Shown: positions 45,142 to 55,666 of the stretch, one piece after another
Position numbering within the stretch: position 1 is the stretch's first letter
Layout of the letters: every line of letters begins with the position of its first letter
Assembly (NCBI RefSeq): GCF_014638275.1
Contig: NZ_BMFJ01000001.1
Location: 310,001-374,000, forward strand
DNA length: 64,000 nucleotides
Source of the DNA: Primorskyibacter flagellatus
GTDB lineage: Bacteria; Pseudomonadota; Alphaproteobacteria; Rhodobacterales; Rhodobacteraceae
Direction: 5' to 3'
Program-made: the position numbers and the translations under genes
The notes under the pieces: generated by a model
What the model was told of the DNA's origin: nothing
What the model saw: the letters and a program-made list of their open reading frames with translations, nothing else
Databases searched by the model: none

Positions 45142-47081
45142 GCGCGGCTCTTGGCGTCGGTGCCTGCGGCGGGGCGGTATTCACGCAGCTTCTTCTGCAT
45201 TTCCTGGACGCGCGGCCTGTCCTTCTGCGGGTAGGCGTCCAGCGGCGGTTCGCCCTGAAACAGCGCCTGAAGGGTGATGTCACGGGCCACCGGGGCGGCC
45301 ACGGCCGATCCGCCGCCGCCGTGTTCGATCACGACTGCCACCGCCACCTTGGGGTTTTCGTAGGGGGCGAAGTTCACGAAAAGCGCGTGGTCGCGGCGCT
45401 CCCAGGGCAGGTCGGCGTTCGACCGCACACCGGCCGCGCGTTCCTTCGCCGTGATGTTGCGCACCTGGCTGGTGCCTGTCTTGCCCGCCATGCGGTATTG
45501 TTCCGCGATGATCCGGCTGCCGTAGGCCGTGCCCTTGCGGTTGTTGGAAACAGAGAACATGCCCTTGCGTATCTGGCGCAGGTGGTTTTCGTTCAGGCCA
45601 AGGCTCGGCGCGTCGGCGATCGGCTGTTCGATGCCGTTGATCTTCTTGATCAGGCGGGGCTGCACCGCCCGTCCTGCTGCGATGCGCGCGGTCATCACCG
45701 TCAGCTGCAGCGGAGAGGCGAGCACGAAACCCTGCCCGATGGCAGAGTTGACCGTGTCGCCGATCATCCAGTCCTCGCCCCGCGCCTCGCGTTTCCAGGC
45801 CTTCGTGGGCGCAAGACCCTGCGCGACGGCGGACATGGGCAGGTCGATCCGGTCGCCGAGGCCGAGCTTCTGCGCCATGGCGGAGATCTTCTCGATCCCG
45901 AGCTGCATCGCCAGTTCGTAATAATAGATGTCGCAGCTTTCCCTGAGCGATCCCTCAAGGTTCATGCTGCCGTGGCCCGACCCTTTCCAGCAGTGGAACC
46001 GGCGGCCCGAGACCTCGAGGTGACCGCGGCAGTAGAACGTGTCCTCCGGCCCGATGATCCCCGCATCGAGCCCGGCAAGACCGACAACCATCTTGAAGGT
46101 CGAACCGGGCGGATAGATGCCCTGCACAGATTTGGCGGCGAGGGGGCGGTACTTGTTTTCGGTCAGGGCCCGGTAGTCGCTGACGGAGATCCCGCGGACA
46201 AAGAGGTTCGGATCGAAAGAGGGGGCAGAGCCGATGGCGAGGATGTCGCCGTTGGTCACGTCCATCACCACGGCGGCTGCGCTTTCCCCGTCCAGGCGCC
46301 CCTGCACATAGGTCTGGAGGTTGGCGTCGATGGTCAGTTGCAGATTTTCGCCCTGCTGGCCTTCGCGCCGGTCGAGTTCGCGCATCTCGCGGCCGACGTG
46401 GTTGACCTCCACCCGGCGGGCGCCGGCCTTGCCGCGCAGTTCCTCCTCCAGCTTGGCCTCCACCCCGACCTTGCCGATCTGGAAGCGGGGGATGAGGAGA
46501 AGCTGGTCCGGCGCTTCCATCTTGGACAGGTCATAGTCCGAAACGGGCCCAACGTAGCCGACGACATGGGCAAAGTCCGAACCCTGCGGATAGGTGCGGG
46601 TGAGCCCGACCTCGGGCGTGACGCCGGGCAGGGCGGGGGCGTTGACGGCGATCTGGGTCACGTCGCTCCAGGCGACCTGATCCGCGACCGTGACGGGGAA
46701 GAAGGGCTGGGTGCGTTTCAGTTCGGTCTGCGCCCGTTCCAGTTCCTCGTCCGTCAGCTTGATGAGGGAGGTGAGGCGGCGCAGCACCTCCTCGACGTCG
46801 CCTGCATCCTCGCGGGTCAGGGAAATCCGGTAAGCGGGGTTGTTGACGGCAATCGGGGCACCGTTGCGGTCGAAGATCTCTCCGCGTGCGGGGGGGATGA
46901 GGCGGATGTTGATCCGGTTTTCCTCGGCCAGAAGGCGGAACTTGTCGGCCTCCTCCACCTGCATGTAGCGCATGCGCAGGGCGAGAAGGCCCATGAACCC
47001 GGCCTGCGCCCCGCCGAGGATCAGGGCACGGCGGGTCATCTTGCGTGCGCCCGCCGCGCTGTCCTTGTCCGGGCGCTTCAT
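45138..47081 (-). CDS. mrdA: penicillin-binding protein 2
   Basis: Monofunctional class B transpeptidase of the elongasome. The 647-residue protein has an N-terminal membrane anchor (ALILGGAQAGFMGLLALRM), a pedestal dimerisation domain, and the transpeptidase domain with the Ser nucleophile in PPGSTFKMV (Ser327), SCD motif in LRESCDIYYY and KTG in MAGKTGTSQV. ATG 47081 (MKRPDKDSAAG) overlaps the mreD stop by 4 bases, fixing the start; a longer frame to 47294 runs inside mreD. Confidence 0.97.
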   Translation of the reverse strand: MKRPDKDSAAGARKMTRRALILGGAQAGFMGLLALRMRYMQVEEADKFRLLAEENRINIRLIPPARGEIFDRNGAPIAVNNPAYRISLTREDAGDVEEVLRRLTSLIKLTDEELERAQTELKRTQPFFPVTVADQVAWSDVTQIAVNAPALPGVTPEVGLTRTYPQGSDFAHVVGYVGPVSDYDLSKMEAPDQLLLIPRFQIGKVGVEAKLEEELRGKAGARRVEVNHVGREMRELDRREGQQGENLQLTIDANLQTYVQGRLDGESAAAVVMDVTNGDILAIGSAPSFDPNLFVRGISVSDYRALTENKYRPLAAKSVQGIYPPGSTFKMVVGLAGLDAGIIGPEDTFYCRGHLEVSGRRFHCWKGSGHGSMNLEGSLRESCDIYYYELAMQLGIEKISAMAQKLGLGDRIDLPMSAVAQGLAPTKAWKREARGEDWMIGDTVNSAIGQGFVLASPLQLTVMTARIAAGRAVQPRLIKKINGIEQPIADAPSLGLNENHLRQIRKGMFSVSNNRKGTAYGSRIIAEQYRMAGKTGTSQVRNITAKERAAGVRSNADLPWERRDHALFVNFAPYENPKVAVAVVIEHGGGGSAVAAPVARDITLQALFQGEPPLDAYPQKDRPRVQEMQKKLREYRPAAGTDAKSRA

Positions 47082-47626
47082 ATCCTGTGCCCCAGTGTGT
47101 CGACCTCGCCCGGCGTGACGCGCCTGATACCGAAGAGGATGGCGGATCCGAGCACCATCAGAGGGTAGGCGATGACCGTGGCGACAAGCTGTGACAGGGA
47201 GAGCAGGATCGGCGCCTGCGGGATCACGAAGATCGCAAGCACGACGCGGTACCCGGCCAGTACGGCGAGGATGCCAAGCGCAGCGGTCAGCCATTCCACG
47301 GTGAAGGGCAAAGTGCGCACCCCTTCGGAGCGGTTTCGCAGCGCCTCGCTCGCCAGAACGGTCAGCCCGGCCATCAGACCCGGGGGCCGTTGCAGCAGCA
47401 GGTCGGCGAGCACCATGACCAGTGCCACCACTCCGGGAGGCACGAACTCCGGGCGGCGCAGGGCGAAGGTGAAGGTCAGCAACAGGATCATGTCTGGCCC
47501 GGCAAACCCGCGCGGCTGTGTCTGCAGCGGAAGGAGTTCGAGCAGCAGGATGCCGAGCGCGATGCCGAAATAGACGGCGCGCATGGACCAGATCCGGGTC
47601 GGAGAGGTAGCGGCATGCTCAGCCAT
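47078..47626 (-). CDS. mreD: rod-shape-determining protein MreD
   Basis: A 182-residue inner-membrane protein of the elongasome with about five hydrophobic segments (FGIALGILLLELLPL, MILLLTFTFAL, VVALVMVLADLLL, LGILAVLAGYRVVLAIFVI, VIAYPLMVLGSAIL). MreD is poorly conserved, so the call rests on size, topology and its position between mreC and mrdA. GGGAGGG lies 6 bases before ATG 47626; this start overlaps the mreC stop by 8 bases. Confidence 0.9.
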   Translation of the reverse strand: MAEHAATSPTRIWSMRAVYFGIALGILLLELLPLQTQPRGFAGPDMILLLTFTFALRRPEFVPPGVVALVMVLADLLLQRPPGLMAGLTVLASEALRNRSEGVRTLPFTVEWLTAALGILAVLAGYRVVLAIFVIPQAPILLSLSQLVATVIAYPLMVLGSAILFGIRRVTPGEVDTLGHRI

Positions 47627-48536
47627 CTGTGCCCTCCCGCGTGGTGAGATTGACGCCGTTTTCCGCTTCGGGATCAAGCTCCGGTTCGATCAGACTGCCG
47701 GGGTCGCGGATCGATTCCGTCCCCAGATGACGCAGGACGCGGAGGTATTCGAGGCGTTCGAAATCTGCGGCGAGGCGCACGCGCAGGCGACCGCCCGGGT
47801 CTTCAGCCACGCGCCCGACCAGCAGGCCTGCGGGGAAGACGCCGCCGTCGCCGGAGGAGATGATGCGGTCACCGGGGCGCACCAGTTCCGGGGCTTCTAG
47901 GAATTCGATCGGCGGGGCGGCGGAGTTGTCGCCCTCGATCAGCGCGCGCTGGCCGGAGGGCTGGATGACCACCGGCAGGCGCGAGGATGTGTCGGTCAGC
48001 AGCAGCACTCGCGCGGTCTTTTGTCCCACGCCGGAGATTCGCCCGACCAGCCCGATACCGTCCATCGTGGCCCAGCCATCGACGATCCCGTCGCGCGCGC
48101 CGACGTTCAGCAGCACCGACTGACGGAACGGGCTGCCGCTGTCGGCCATGACCACGCCGGTGACATGGGTCAGCCGGGGGTCGAGCCGCACCTTGTTCAG
48201 GTCGAGCAGGCGGGCGTTTTCCTGTTCCAGCTGGAGCGCGGCTTCCTTCCACGCCTTCATCTGCTGAAGCTCGCGGCGAAGTTCCTGGTTCTGCTGGTGA
48301 ATCCGCGTGTAGCTTTGAAAGTCGCGCAGGATGTTGAGGGTGCCGTTCACTGGCGCCATGGCCCAGTCGAAAGATGGCACGACCTGGTCGAGCACCTGCG
48401 CACGGAACCGTTCGACGCGCGGGCTGTCGATCCGCCAGAACAGGAACAGGGCAAACAGCAGCAGGACAACGACGCTTCCCAGCAATCTGCGAAGCGGTGT
48501 CAGATAGTCAACGTCCTGTCTGCGGTCCTTTGCCAA
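47619..48536 (-). CDS. mreC: rod-shape-determining protein MreC
   Basis: A 305-residue bitopic protein that links MreB to the periplasmic PBP2 complex. One N-terminal transmembrane helix (LGSVVVLLLFALFLFWRI), then a coiled coil (about residues 75-110, NQELRRELQQMKAWKEAALQLEQ) and the MreC beta domain with VMADSGSPFRQSVLLNVGARDGI and GLVGRISGVGQKTARVLLLTD. The last 35 residues are an acidic tail. It starts 32 bases after the mreB stop. Confidence 0.95.
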   Translation of the reverse strand: MAKDRRQDVDYLTPLRRLLGSVVVLLLFALFLFWRIDSPRVERFRAQVLDQVVPSFDWAMAPVNGTLNILRDFQSYTRIHQQNQELRRELQQMKAWKEAALQLEQENARLLDLNKVRLDPRLTHVTGVVMADSGSPFRQSVLLNVGARDGIVDGWATMDGIGLVGRISGVGQKTARVLLLTDTSSRLPVVIQPSGQRALIEGDNSAAPPIEFLEAPELVRPGDRIISSGDGGVFPAGLLVGRVAEDPGGRLRVRLAADFERLEYLRVLRHLGTESIRDPGSLIEPELDPEAENGVNLTTREGTDG

Positions 48537-48568
48537 TGCGGCCCCTCTGACGCTTCAGCGTGGGGTGG

Positions 48569-49642
<1,074 letters not shown>

Positions 49643-49647
49643 TTATT

Positions 49648-49670
49648 CCCGCGACTCGGCCAGTCGCGGG
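49648..49670. repeat. 9-bp inverted repeat upstream of mreB
   Basis: CCCGCGACT (49648-49656) and AGTCGCGGG (49662-49670) are perfect arms with a 5-base loop, in the 185-base gap between divergent mreB and rlmJ. It is close enough to mreB to be an operator or a 5' UTR hairpin. Confidence 0.45.
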
Positions 49671-49800
49671 CTGTCCGCCCTTTTAACGGGACGGGTGGCG
49701 GGGCGAAAGTGTCTCGGGTCGCAAATCAGCGTCATTTCGCGCGGCGGGGCCTGCGGCAAAGGGACATTGCCGGGGCGCGGCGCGGCGGGTAGGGAAGGCC

Positions 49801-50589
49801 ATGCTGTCCTATCAACACCTCTATCACGCGGGGAACCCGGCGGATGTTCACAAGCACGCGCTTCTGGCGTGGATGCTGGCGCGGCTCACCGAGAAACCGA
49901 AACCGCTGAGCTATGTCGAAACCCATGCGGGGCGGGGGTTGTATGACCTGTCGGCCCCGGAGGCGCTGAAGACAGGAGAGGCGGCGGCGGGCGTGGGACG
50001 GATGCTGGCGCGTTTTGCGCCGGATCATCCGTACCGGCAGGCGGTGGAGCAGGTGCGGGCGGAACACGGCGCGACGGCCTATCCGGGATCGCCCCTGATC
50101 GCGGCGACGCTGCTGCGTCAGGAGGACCGGGTAACGCTGGCCGATCTGCATCCGCAGGAGCACGGAGCGCTGCATGCCGCTCTCGGAGGCAGGGCTCAGG
50201 TGCGGCAGATGGACGGGTTCGAACTGGCGCTGTCGGTCTGCCCTCCGACGCCTCGGCGGGGGCTGATGCTGATCGACCCGAGTTACGAGGTGAAGGCGGA
50301 CTACGAAACCATCCCGAAGGTCATCGCGCAATTGCACCGGGCCTGGAATGTCGGGGTCATTGTGCTCTGGTATCCGATCCTGACGGACGGGCGGCACAGG
50401 CGTATGGTTGAGGCGCTGGAAGGGGCCGGGATGGCGAAGATGCTGCGCCACGAGGTCGGTTTTCCCCCGGTGCGCCCGGGGCACGGAATGGTGGGGTCCG
50501 GGCTGTACGTGGTCAATGCGCCGTTCGGACTTGAGGAAGAGGCGGCGCGGGTCGGGGCGCTGTTCGCCGGGTTGTTACCCTCCTCGTGA
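49801..50589 (+). CDS. rlmJ: 23S rRNA (adenine2030-N6)-methyltransferase
   Basis: Methylates A2030 of 23S rRNA with SAM. The 262-residue product opens MLSYQHLYHAGNPADVHKHALLAWML, diagnostic for RlmJ; VETHAGRGLYDL near residue 40 binds SAM and LIDPSYEVKADY near 158 is the catalytic (N/D)PP(Y/F)-type motif, here with Ser in place of the second Pro. HGMVGSGLYVVNAPFGL is the usual C-terminal segment. Monocistronic, divergent from mreB. Confidence 0.95.
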   Translation: MLSYQHLYHAGNPADVHKHALLAWMLARLTEKPKPLSYVETHAGRGLYDLSAPEALKTGEAAAGVGRMLARFAPDHPYRQAVEQVRAEHGATAYPGSPLIAATLLRQEDRVTLADLHPQEHGALHAALGGRAQVRQMDGFELALSVCPPTPRRGLMLIDPSYEVKADYETIPKVIAQLHRAWNVGVIVLWYPILTDGRHRRMVEALEGAGMAKMLRHEVGFPPVRPGHGMVGSGLYVVNAPFGLEEEAARVGALFAGLLPSS

Positions 50590-50618
50590 CGGCGTCGCAC
50601 CGGTTGGATCGGGGCGCG

Positions 50619-50647
50619 GCCCCCTCCCCCTGGCAGGGGGAGGGGGC
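50619..50647. repeat. C/G-run hairpin between rlmJ and leuA
   Basis: GCCCCCTCCCCCT (50619-50631) and AGGGGGAGGGGGC (50635-50647) form a perfect 13-bp stem with a 3-base loop at a convergent junction. It may end transcription. A second inverted repeat, GCTAGGGC/GCCCTAGC (50662-50669, 50693-50700), overlaps the leuA stop codon. Confidence 0.75.
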
Positions 50648-50695
50648 TTGGATGACCGTGGGCTAGGGCGCTTCTGACGGAACGCCGATCAAGCC

Positions 50696-52267
<1,572 letters not shown>

Positions 52268-52296
52268 GGGGTTCTCTTTCTTAATCCAGATGCCAT

Positions 52297-52349
52297 GGCG
52301 CGAGACGGCTGTCCTCTGAGCGGTCGCGCCGATCCGGCACGCTCAGAGG
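52297..52349 (-). promoter_or_regulatory. leuA leader: two mutually exclusive hairpins
   Basis: On the minus strand CCTCTGAGCG (52349-52340) pairs perfectly with CGCTCAGAGG (52322-52313). GGCGCGA (52330-52324), in the loop of that hairpin, pairs perfectly with TCGCGCC (52303-52297), while one arm of the first lies in the loop of the second, so both cannot form as simple stems. The TGA of the leader peptide is within the first stem. No T run follows the second stem, so a Rho-independent terminator is not evident; masking of translation or Rho action are options. Confidence 0.65.
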
Positions 52350-52426
52350 CGGATTAGGAGTAGGCGCAGAGCAGCGGCGCGCGAGATGCGCGGGTCCGTC
52401 GATGCGATATGCCCTTTGAGTTCCAT
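52343..52426 (-). CDS. leucine-rich leader peptide of leuA
   Basis: A 27-codon frame ahead of leuA: begins MELKGH and ends AAALRLLLIRL then TGA. Six of 27 residues are Leu, five of them in the last eight positions, and two use CTA, which should be a rare codon in DNA this GC-rich. The last Leu codon and stop lie within the base of an RNA stem. No ribosome site precedes the ATG, but a -10-like TATATC ends 6 bases upstream, so the mRNA would start at or next to this ATG (leaderless). Rhizobial trpL is a known example of a leaderless attenuator peptide. By analogy, ribosome stalling at Leu codons would switch the downstream hairpins. Confidence 0.72.
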   Translation of the reverse strand: MELKGHIASTDPRISRAAALRLLLIRL

Positions 52427-52432
52427 GAGGGC

Positions 52433-52461
52433 GATATAGCGCGGCCCGCGCGGTTTGGAAA
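52433..52461 (-). promoter_or_regulatory. candidate promoter of the leuA leader
   Basis: Minus strand: TTTCCA (52461-52456), 17-base spacer, TATATC (52438-52433), then 6 bases to the leader ATG at 52426. Spacing fits a housekeeping promoter and places the transcript start at about the A of the leader ATG. Confidence 0.5.
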
Positions 52462-52469
52462 CCCGTGAA

Positions 52470-52520
52470 ACATGCTGCGTGGCAGCATGTGCCTCCGGCG
52501 GGGATATTTAGGAAAACCAA
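52470..52520 (+). repeat. hairpin plus CTCCGGCGGG-ATATTT repeat, copy 2
   Basis: ACATGCTGC/GCAGCATGT (52470-52478, 52482-52490) is a perfect stem, immediately followed by GCCTCCGGCGGGGATATTTA and GGAAAACCAA. It lies between the divergent leuA leader and the SDR gene. The other long copies of this repeat family also carry a hairpin directly ahead of the CTCCGGCGGG-like core. Confidence 0.75.
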
Positions 52521-52531
52521 AGAGCGTGGAT

Positions 52532-52560
52532 TGATCCGGGCGGGCCGGGCGCCACGTATC
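52532..52560 (+). promoter_or_regulatory. candidate ECF promoter of SDR-cryB, leaderless
   Basis: TGATCC (52532-52537) is a perfect RpoE-type -35; CGTATC (52555-52560) follows after 17 bases, one more than in the classical TGATCC-N16-CGTA arrangement. A start about 7 bases later would fall on the SDR ATG (52567), which indeed lacks a ribosome site. In Rhodobacter, photolyase-family genes belong to the singlet-oxygen response, which suits this reading. Confidence 0.45.
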
Positions 52561-52566
52561 CCTGAC

Positions 52567-53232
52567 ATGAAACGGGCTTTGATCATCGGGGCGAGCGGGG
52601 CGGTCGGCGGCGCGGTGGCGTCGCGGCTGGAGGATCAGGGTTCCGCTGTCGTGCGGCTGTCCCGGTCGCGGGACGGTCTGGACCTTACGCATGAGGCATC
52701 GGTCGAGAAGGTGCTTGGTGGGATCGCGGGGCCATTCGACCTGGTGCTGGTGGCTTCCGGAGCGTTGGAGATCGACGGGTCGGGGCCGGAGAAGGCCCTG
52801 CGCGAAGTGTCGTCGCAGGCGATGCTGGCGCAGTTCGCGCTGAACGCGGTTGGTCCGGCGCTGGTGCTGCGCCACGCGGCACGGTTGCTGCCGCGGGATC
52901 GGCGCTCGGTCTGCGCCGTGTTGACCGCGAGGGTGGGATCGATCGGGGACAACAGGCTGGGCGGGTGGTATTCCTACCGCGCGGCCAAGGCGGCGGCGAA
53001 CCAGATCGTGCGGACAGCGGCGGTCGAGGTGGCGCGGACGCATGCGCAGGCCTGCGTCGTCGCGCTACATCCGGGCACCGTGCGGTCGGCGCTGACGGAA
53101 CGGTATCTGGGGCGTCACCCGGCCGTCGCGCCCGAGGCGGCGGCGGAAAACCTGCTTTCGGTGATCGGCGGGCTGACGGCGCAGGACAGCGGCGGGTTCT
53201 TCGACTGGCGGGGCGCGCGGGTGGAATGGTGA
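52567..53232 (+). CDS. short-chain dehydrogenase/reductase
   Basis: A 221-residue SDR. The nucleotide loop is ALIIGASGAVGGAVASRL (residues 4-21) and the catalytic Tyr/Lys lie in WYSYRAAKAA near 138-147; ALHPGTVRSALTERYLG is the usual post-active-site loop. It resembles the CsgA/YciK-type SDRs often found beside photolyase genes. The stop overlaps the photolyase start by 7 bases, so they are coupled. The start is ATG 52567; no Shine-Dalgarno is visible. Substrate unknown. Confidence 0.86.
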   Translation: MKRALIIGASGAVGGAVASRLEDQGSAVVRLSRSRDGLDLTHEASVEKVLGGIAGPFDLVLVASGALEIDGSGPEKALREVSSQAMLAQFALNAVGPALVLRHAARLLPRDRRSVCAVLTARVGSIGDNRLGGWYSYRAAKAAANQIVRTAAVEVARTHAQACVVALHPGTVRSALTERYLGRHPAVAPEAAAENLLSVIGGLTAQDSGGFFDWRGARVEW

Positions 53233-54734
53233 GGCGCGTCATCCTCGTGCTTGGCGACCAGCTGTCGCCGGAGCTGGCCGTCCTGCGGGACGGTGATCCG
53301 GAACAGGACGTCGTCGTCATGGCGGAGGTGCCGGACGAGACGGGCTATGTCCCCCATCACCCGAAGAAAATCGCCCTCGTCCTTTCTGCCATGCGGCACT
53401 TTGCGGAAGAGCTGCGCGCGGACGGCTGGACGGTCCGCTACTTCCGGCTGGAGGAGGACGGGCCGCGGTCGATCTGCGGCGCGCTCATGGCGGTACATCA
53501 GGAGGTGTCGCCCGAAGAGGTCGTGGCCGTCCGCCCCGGCGAACACCGGCTGATCGAGGCCTTGGAGGCCTGCCCGGTCGGCGTGCGCATGGTCGAAGAC
53601 GACCGGTTCCTCTGCTCCGTTGACCGGTTCCGGGACTGGGCGCAGGGGCGCAAGGAACTGCGGATGGAGTGGTTCTACCGCGAGATGCGGCGCGAGACCG
53701 GGCTTCTGATGGACGGCGACCAACCCGCCGGGGGGACGTGGAACTACGATAAGCAGAACCGCAAGCCGGCGCAGCGGTCCCTCCTGCAATCCGGCCCGAT
53801 GGAGTTCACGCCCGACGCGATCACGGAGACGGTGCTGGCGATGGTCCGGGAGCGTTTCGCAGAGAATTTCGGCACGCTCGATCCCTTCACTTTCGGTGTC
53901 ACGCGAACCCAGGCCCGCCGCGCGCTGGCGCATTTCGTGAAGACCCAGCTGCCCGGTTTCGGGGACACCCAGGACGCCATGCTGCTGGACGAACCCTACC
54001 TGAACCACGGGGTGCTGTCGGTCTACATGAACCTTGGCCTGCTTCTCCCGCGGGAGGTCTGCGAGGCGGCGGACGCGGCCTATCGCGATGGTCAGGTGCC
54101 GATCAACTCGGCCGAGGGGTTCATCCGGCAGATCCTCGGCTGGCGGGAATACGTGCGGGGGATCTATTTCCTGAAGGGGCCGGAGTATGTGACGTCAAAC
54201 ACGCTTGGCCACACCCGGGACCTTCCCGCCGCCTACTGGGGCGGAGAGACCGACATGCGCTGCATCCGGGAGGTCGTCGCCCAGACCCGCGACCTGGCCT
54301 ATGCGCATCACATCCAGCGGCTGATGATCACGGGGAACTACGCCCTGTTGCTGGGGGTCGATCCGGCCCAGGTGCACGAATGGTACCTGTCGGTCTACGC
54401 GGATGCCTATGAGTGGGTGGAGGCGCCGAACACCGTGGGCATGTCGCAATGGGCGGACGGAGGGGTGGTGGCGTCGAAGCCCTATGTCTCCTCGGCCAAT
54501 TACATCGACCGGATGTCGGATTACTGTACGGGGTGTGCGTTTGATCCGAAGGTGAAGGTGGGGGAGGGGGCGTGCCCGTTCAACTTGCTCTATTGGGATT
54601 TTCTGGTGCGGCACCGGGAGCGGTTCGAGGGGAACCGGCGGATGGGGGTTGTTTATAAGGCTTGGGATGGGATGGGGGAGGAGAAGAGGCGGGAGGTGCT
54701 GAGGGGGGCGGAGACCTTAGGTGAAGTGATATGA
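53226..54734 (+). CDS. cryB: Fe-S bacterial cryptochrome/photolyase (CryB/PhrB type)
   Basis: A 502-residue prokaryotic (6-4) photolyase-like flavoprotein. It begins VRRVILVLGDQLSPELAVL and includes HHPKKIALVLSAMRHFAEELR, the antenna-binding domain; EGFIRQILGWREYVRGIYF and WYLSVYADAYEWVEAPNTVGMSQWADGG line the FAD pocket. Four cysteines, Cys346 (MRCIREVV), Cys434, Cys437 (DYCTGCAF) and Cys450 (GACPFN), match the [4Fe-4S] ligands of Agrobacterium PhrB. Family members bind FAD and 6,7-dimethyl-8-ribityllumazine, repair (6-4) photoproducts and in Rhodobacter affect light-dependent genes. The last 60 bases become visibly G-rich; the AT-rich insert begins right after the stop. Confidence 0.93.
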   Translation: MVRRVILVLGDQLSPELAVLRDGDPEQDVVVMAEVPDETGYVPHHPKKIALVLSAMRHFAEELRADGWTVRYFRLEEDGPRSICGALMAVHQEVSPEEVVAVRPGEHRLIEALEACPVGVRMVEDDRFLCSVDRFRDWAQGRKELRMEWFYREMRRETGLLMDGDQPAGGTWNYDKQNRKPAQRSLLQSGPMEFTPDAITETVLAMVRERFAENFGTLDPFTFGVTRTQARRALAHFVKTQLPGFGDTQDAMLLDEPYLNHGVLSVYMNLGLLLPREVCEAADAAYRDGQVPINSAEGFIRQILGWREYVRGIYFLKGPEYVTSNTLGHTRDLPAAYWGGETDMRCIREVVAQTRDLAYAHHIQRLMITGNYALLLGVDPAQVHEWYLSVYADAYEWVEAPNTVGMSQWADGGVVASKPYVSSANYIDRMSDYCTGCAFDPKVKVGEGACPFNLLYWDFLVRHRERFEGNRRMGVVYKAWDGMGEEKRREVLRGAETLGEVI

Positions 54735-54780
54735 ATGGCTACTTCGAATAATCATCCGATACCTCAGAAAGGATCGTGTT

Positions 54781-54798
54781 ATTGTTTATTGAAACAAT
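54781..54798. terminator. small AT-rich hairpin after the DUF2971 gene
   Basis: ATTGTTT (54781-54787) and AAACAAT (54792-54798) are perfect 7-bp arms around ATTG. It lies 28 bases beyond the stop of the minus-strand DUF2971 gene and 47 after cryB. It is weak and only a candidate terminator. Confidence 0.35.
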
Positions 54799-54825
54799 GC
54801 CTTCATTAAGTTGCTGATCGCCGCG

Positions 54826-55581
54826 TTACCGAAGAGCGCGCTCATAAAGAGATGATTGCTGAATGGGCGCGGTTATTCCCAGTTCTTTGAAAGTTTGAGT
54901 AAGCGCGTCATATTCCCAATTAGGAGATTCTGGGGATACGTATACTTTTTCAATTAAGGTATTCGGGTCTATCGATACATGAGCGCCTTCGCCGTAATAT
55001 GATACGCCTTCCATTACACCTAGGTTGTCTCCGAGGTTAATGGCGACCAATCGAACTTCGCGTTCGTGCTCGAATGACCGTCTTTTATGCATGATAGGAT
55101 AAAACAAATTGTCTTCATTGAGCCACTCGTTCTCGAAATCTATGTAGCGAACCATACCCGAGTAAATGCCCGAAGGAGCCGCGGAAATCAGTTTCCGATA
55201 GGTTGTTTGGATAGCAACCGCAGTCTGGCCACCGCCATAAAGGTCCCACATCGCAGCTGACTCATGGGCATTGATGTGCCAACAATTCACGAACGATTTG
55301 GATCTGGTGTTCGCGCGAACTTGTTCTAACTTCAAGATCAGTTCGTCCACGTCTATATTGGGGTGGTCTTGAAATTGTGCTGCATATCTCTCGCGGTTGT
55401 TCGTTAGGTTCGGGTTGGGCAAAGTCCCTTCAAAGGTGTCTCTAAGCCTATCTAGCCTTGTAAAGTGTAGCGTCTTGCTAGTAGCCAGGCTCAGGAACTT
55501 TGGGATACTCATGAAGCGCCATAATTTCGCGTCAATCGATGTTGGTTGTGGAAAGCAAGGGTGATCTACGTTCGCAGGCAT
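54826..55581 (-). CDS. DUF2971 family protein on an AT-rich insert
   Basis: A 251-residue protein with the DUF2971 layout: KLWRFMSIPKFLSLATSKTLHFTRLDRLRDTFEGT near the N-terminus, SFVNCWHINAHESAAMWDLYGGGQTAVAIQTTY near residue 100, and RRSFEHEREVRLV near 172. The family is found sporadically in bacteria and phages, often among defence or accessory genes; its function is unknown to me. Base composition and codon use (many A/T-ending codons) differ sharply from both neighbours, suggesting recent transfer. I use ATG 55581, with AAAGAG upstream; a GTG at 55596 is possible. Confidence 0.8.
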   Translation of the reverse strand: MPANVDHPCFPQPTSIDAKLWRFMSIPKFLSLATSKTLHFTRLDRLRDTFEGTLPNPNLTNNRERYAAQFQDHPNIDVDELILKLEQVRANTRSKSFVNCWHINAHESAAMWDLYGGGQTAVAIQTTYRKLISAAPSGIYSGMVRYIDFENEWLNEDNLFYPIMHKRRSFEHEREVRLVAINLGDNLGVMEGVSYYGEGAHVSIDPNTLIEKVYVSPESPNWEYDALTQTFKELGITAPIQQSSLYERALR

Positions 55582-55666
55582 TTTGAACTCTTTCACATCA
55601 TTTGCACGGTAAGTTCTATACTAGTTTACAAATCGTTTAAGGGGAAAAATTGCCGTTTGAACTGCC

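Noticed and set aside
52297-52330. Second leuA leader stem as an intrinsic terminator
   Set aside because: No T run follows the stem, so I list it as an alternative structure and not as a terminator.
54826-55596. Defence island around the DUF2971 gene
   Set aside because: Only one foreign-looking gene is present; no nuclease, methylase, toxin or helicase partner lies beside it.
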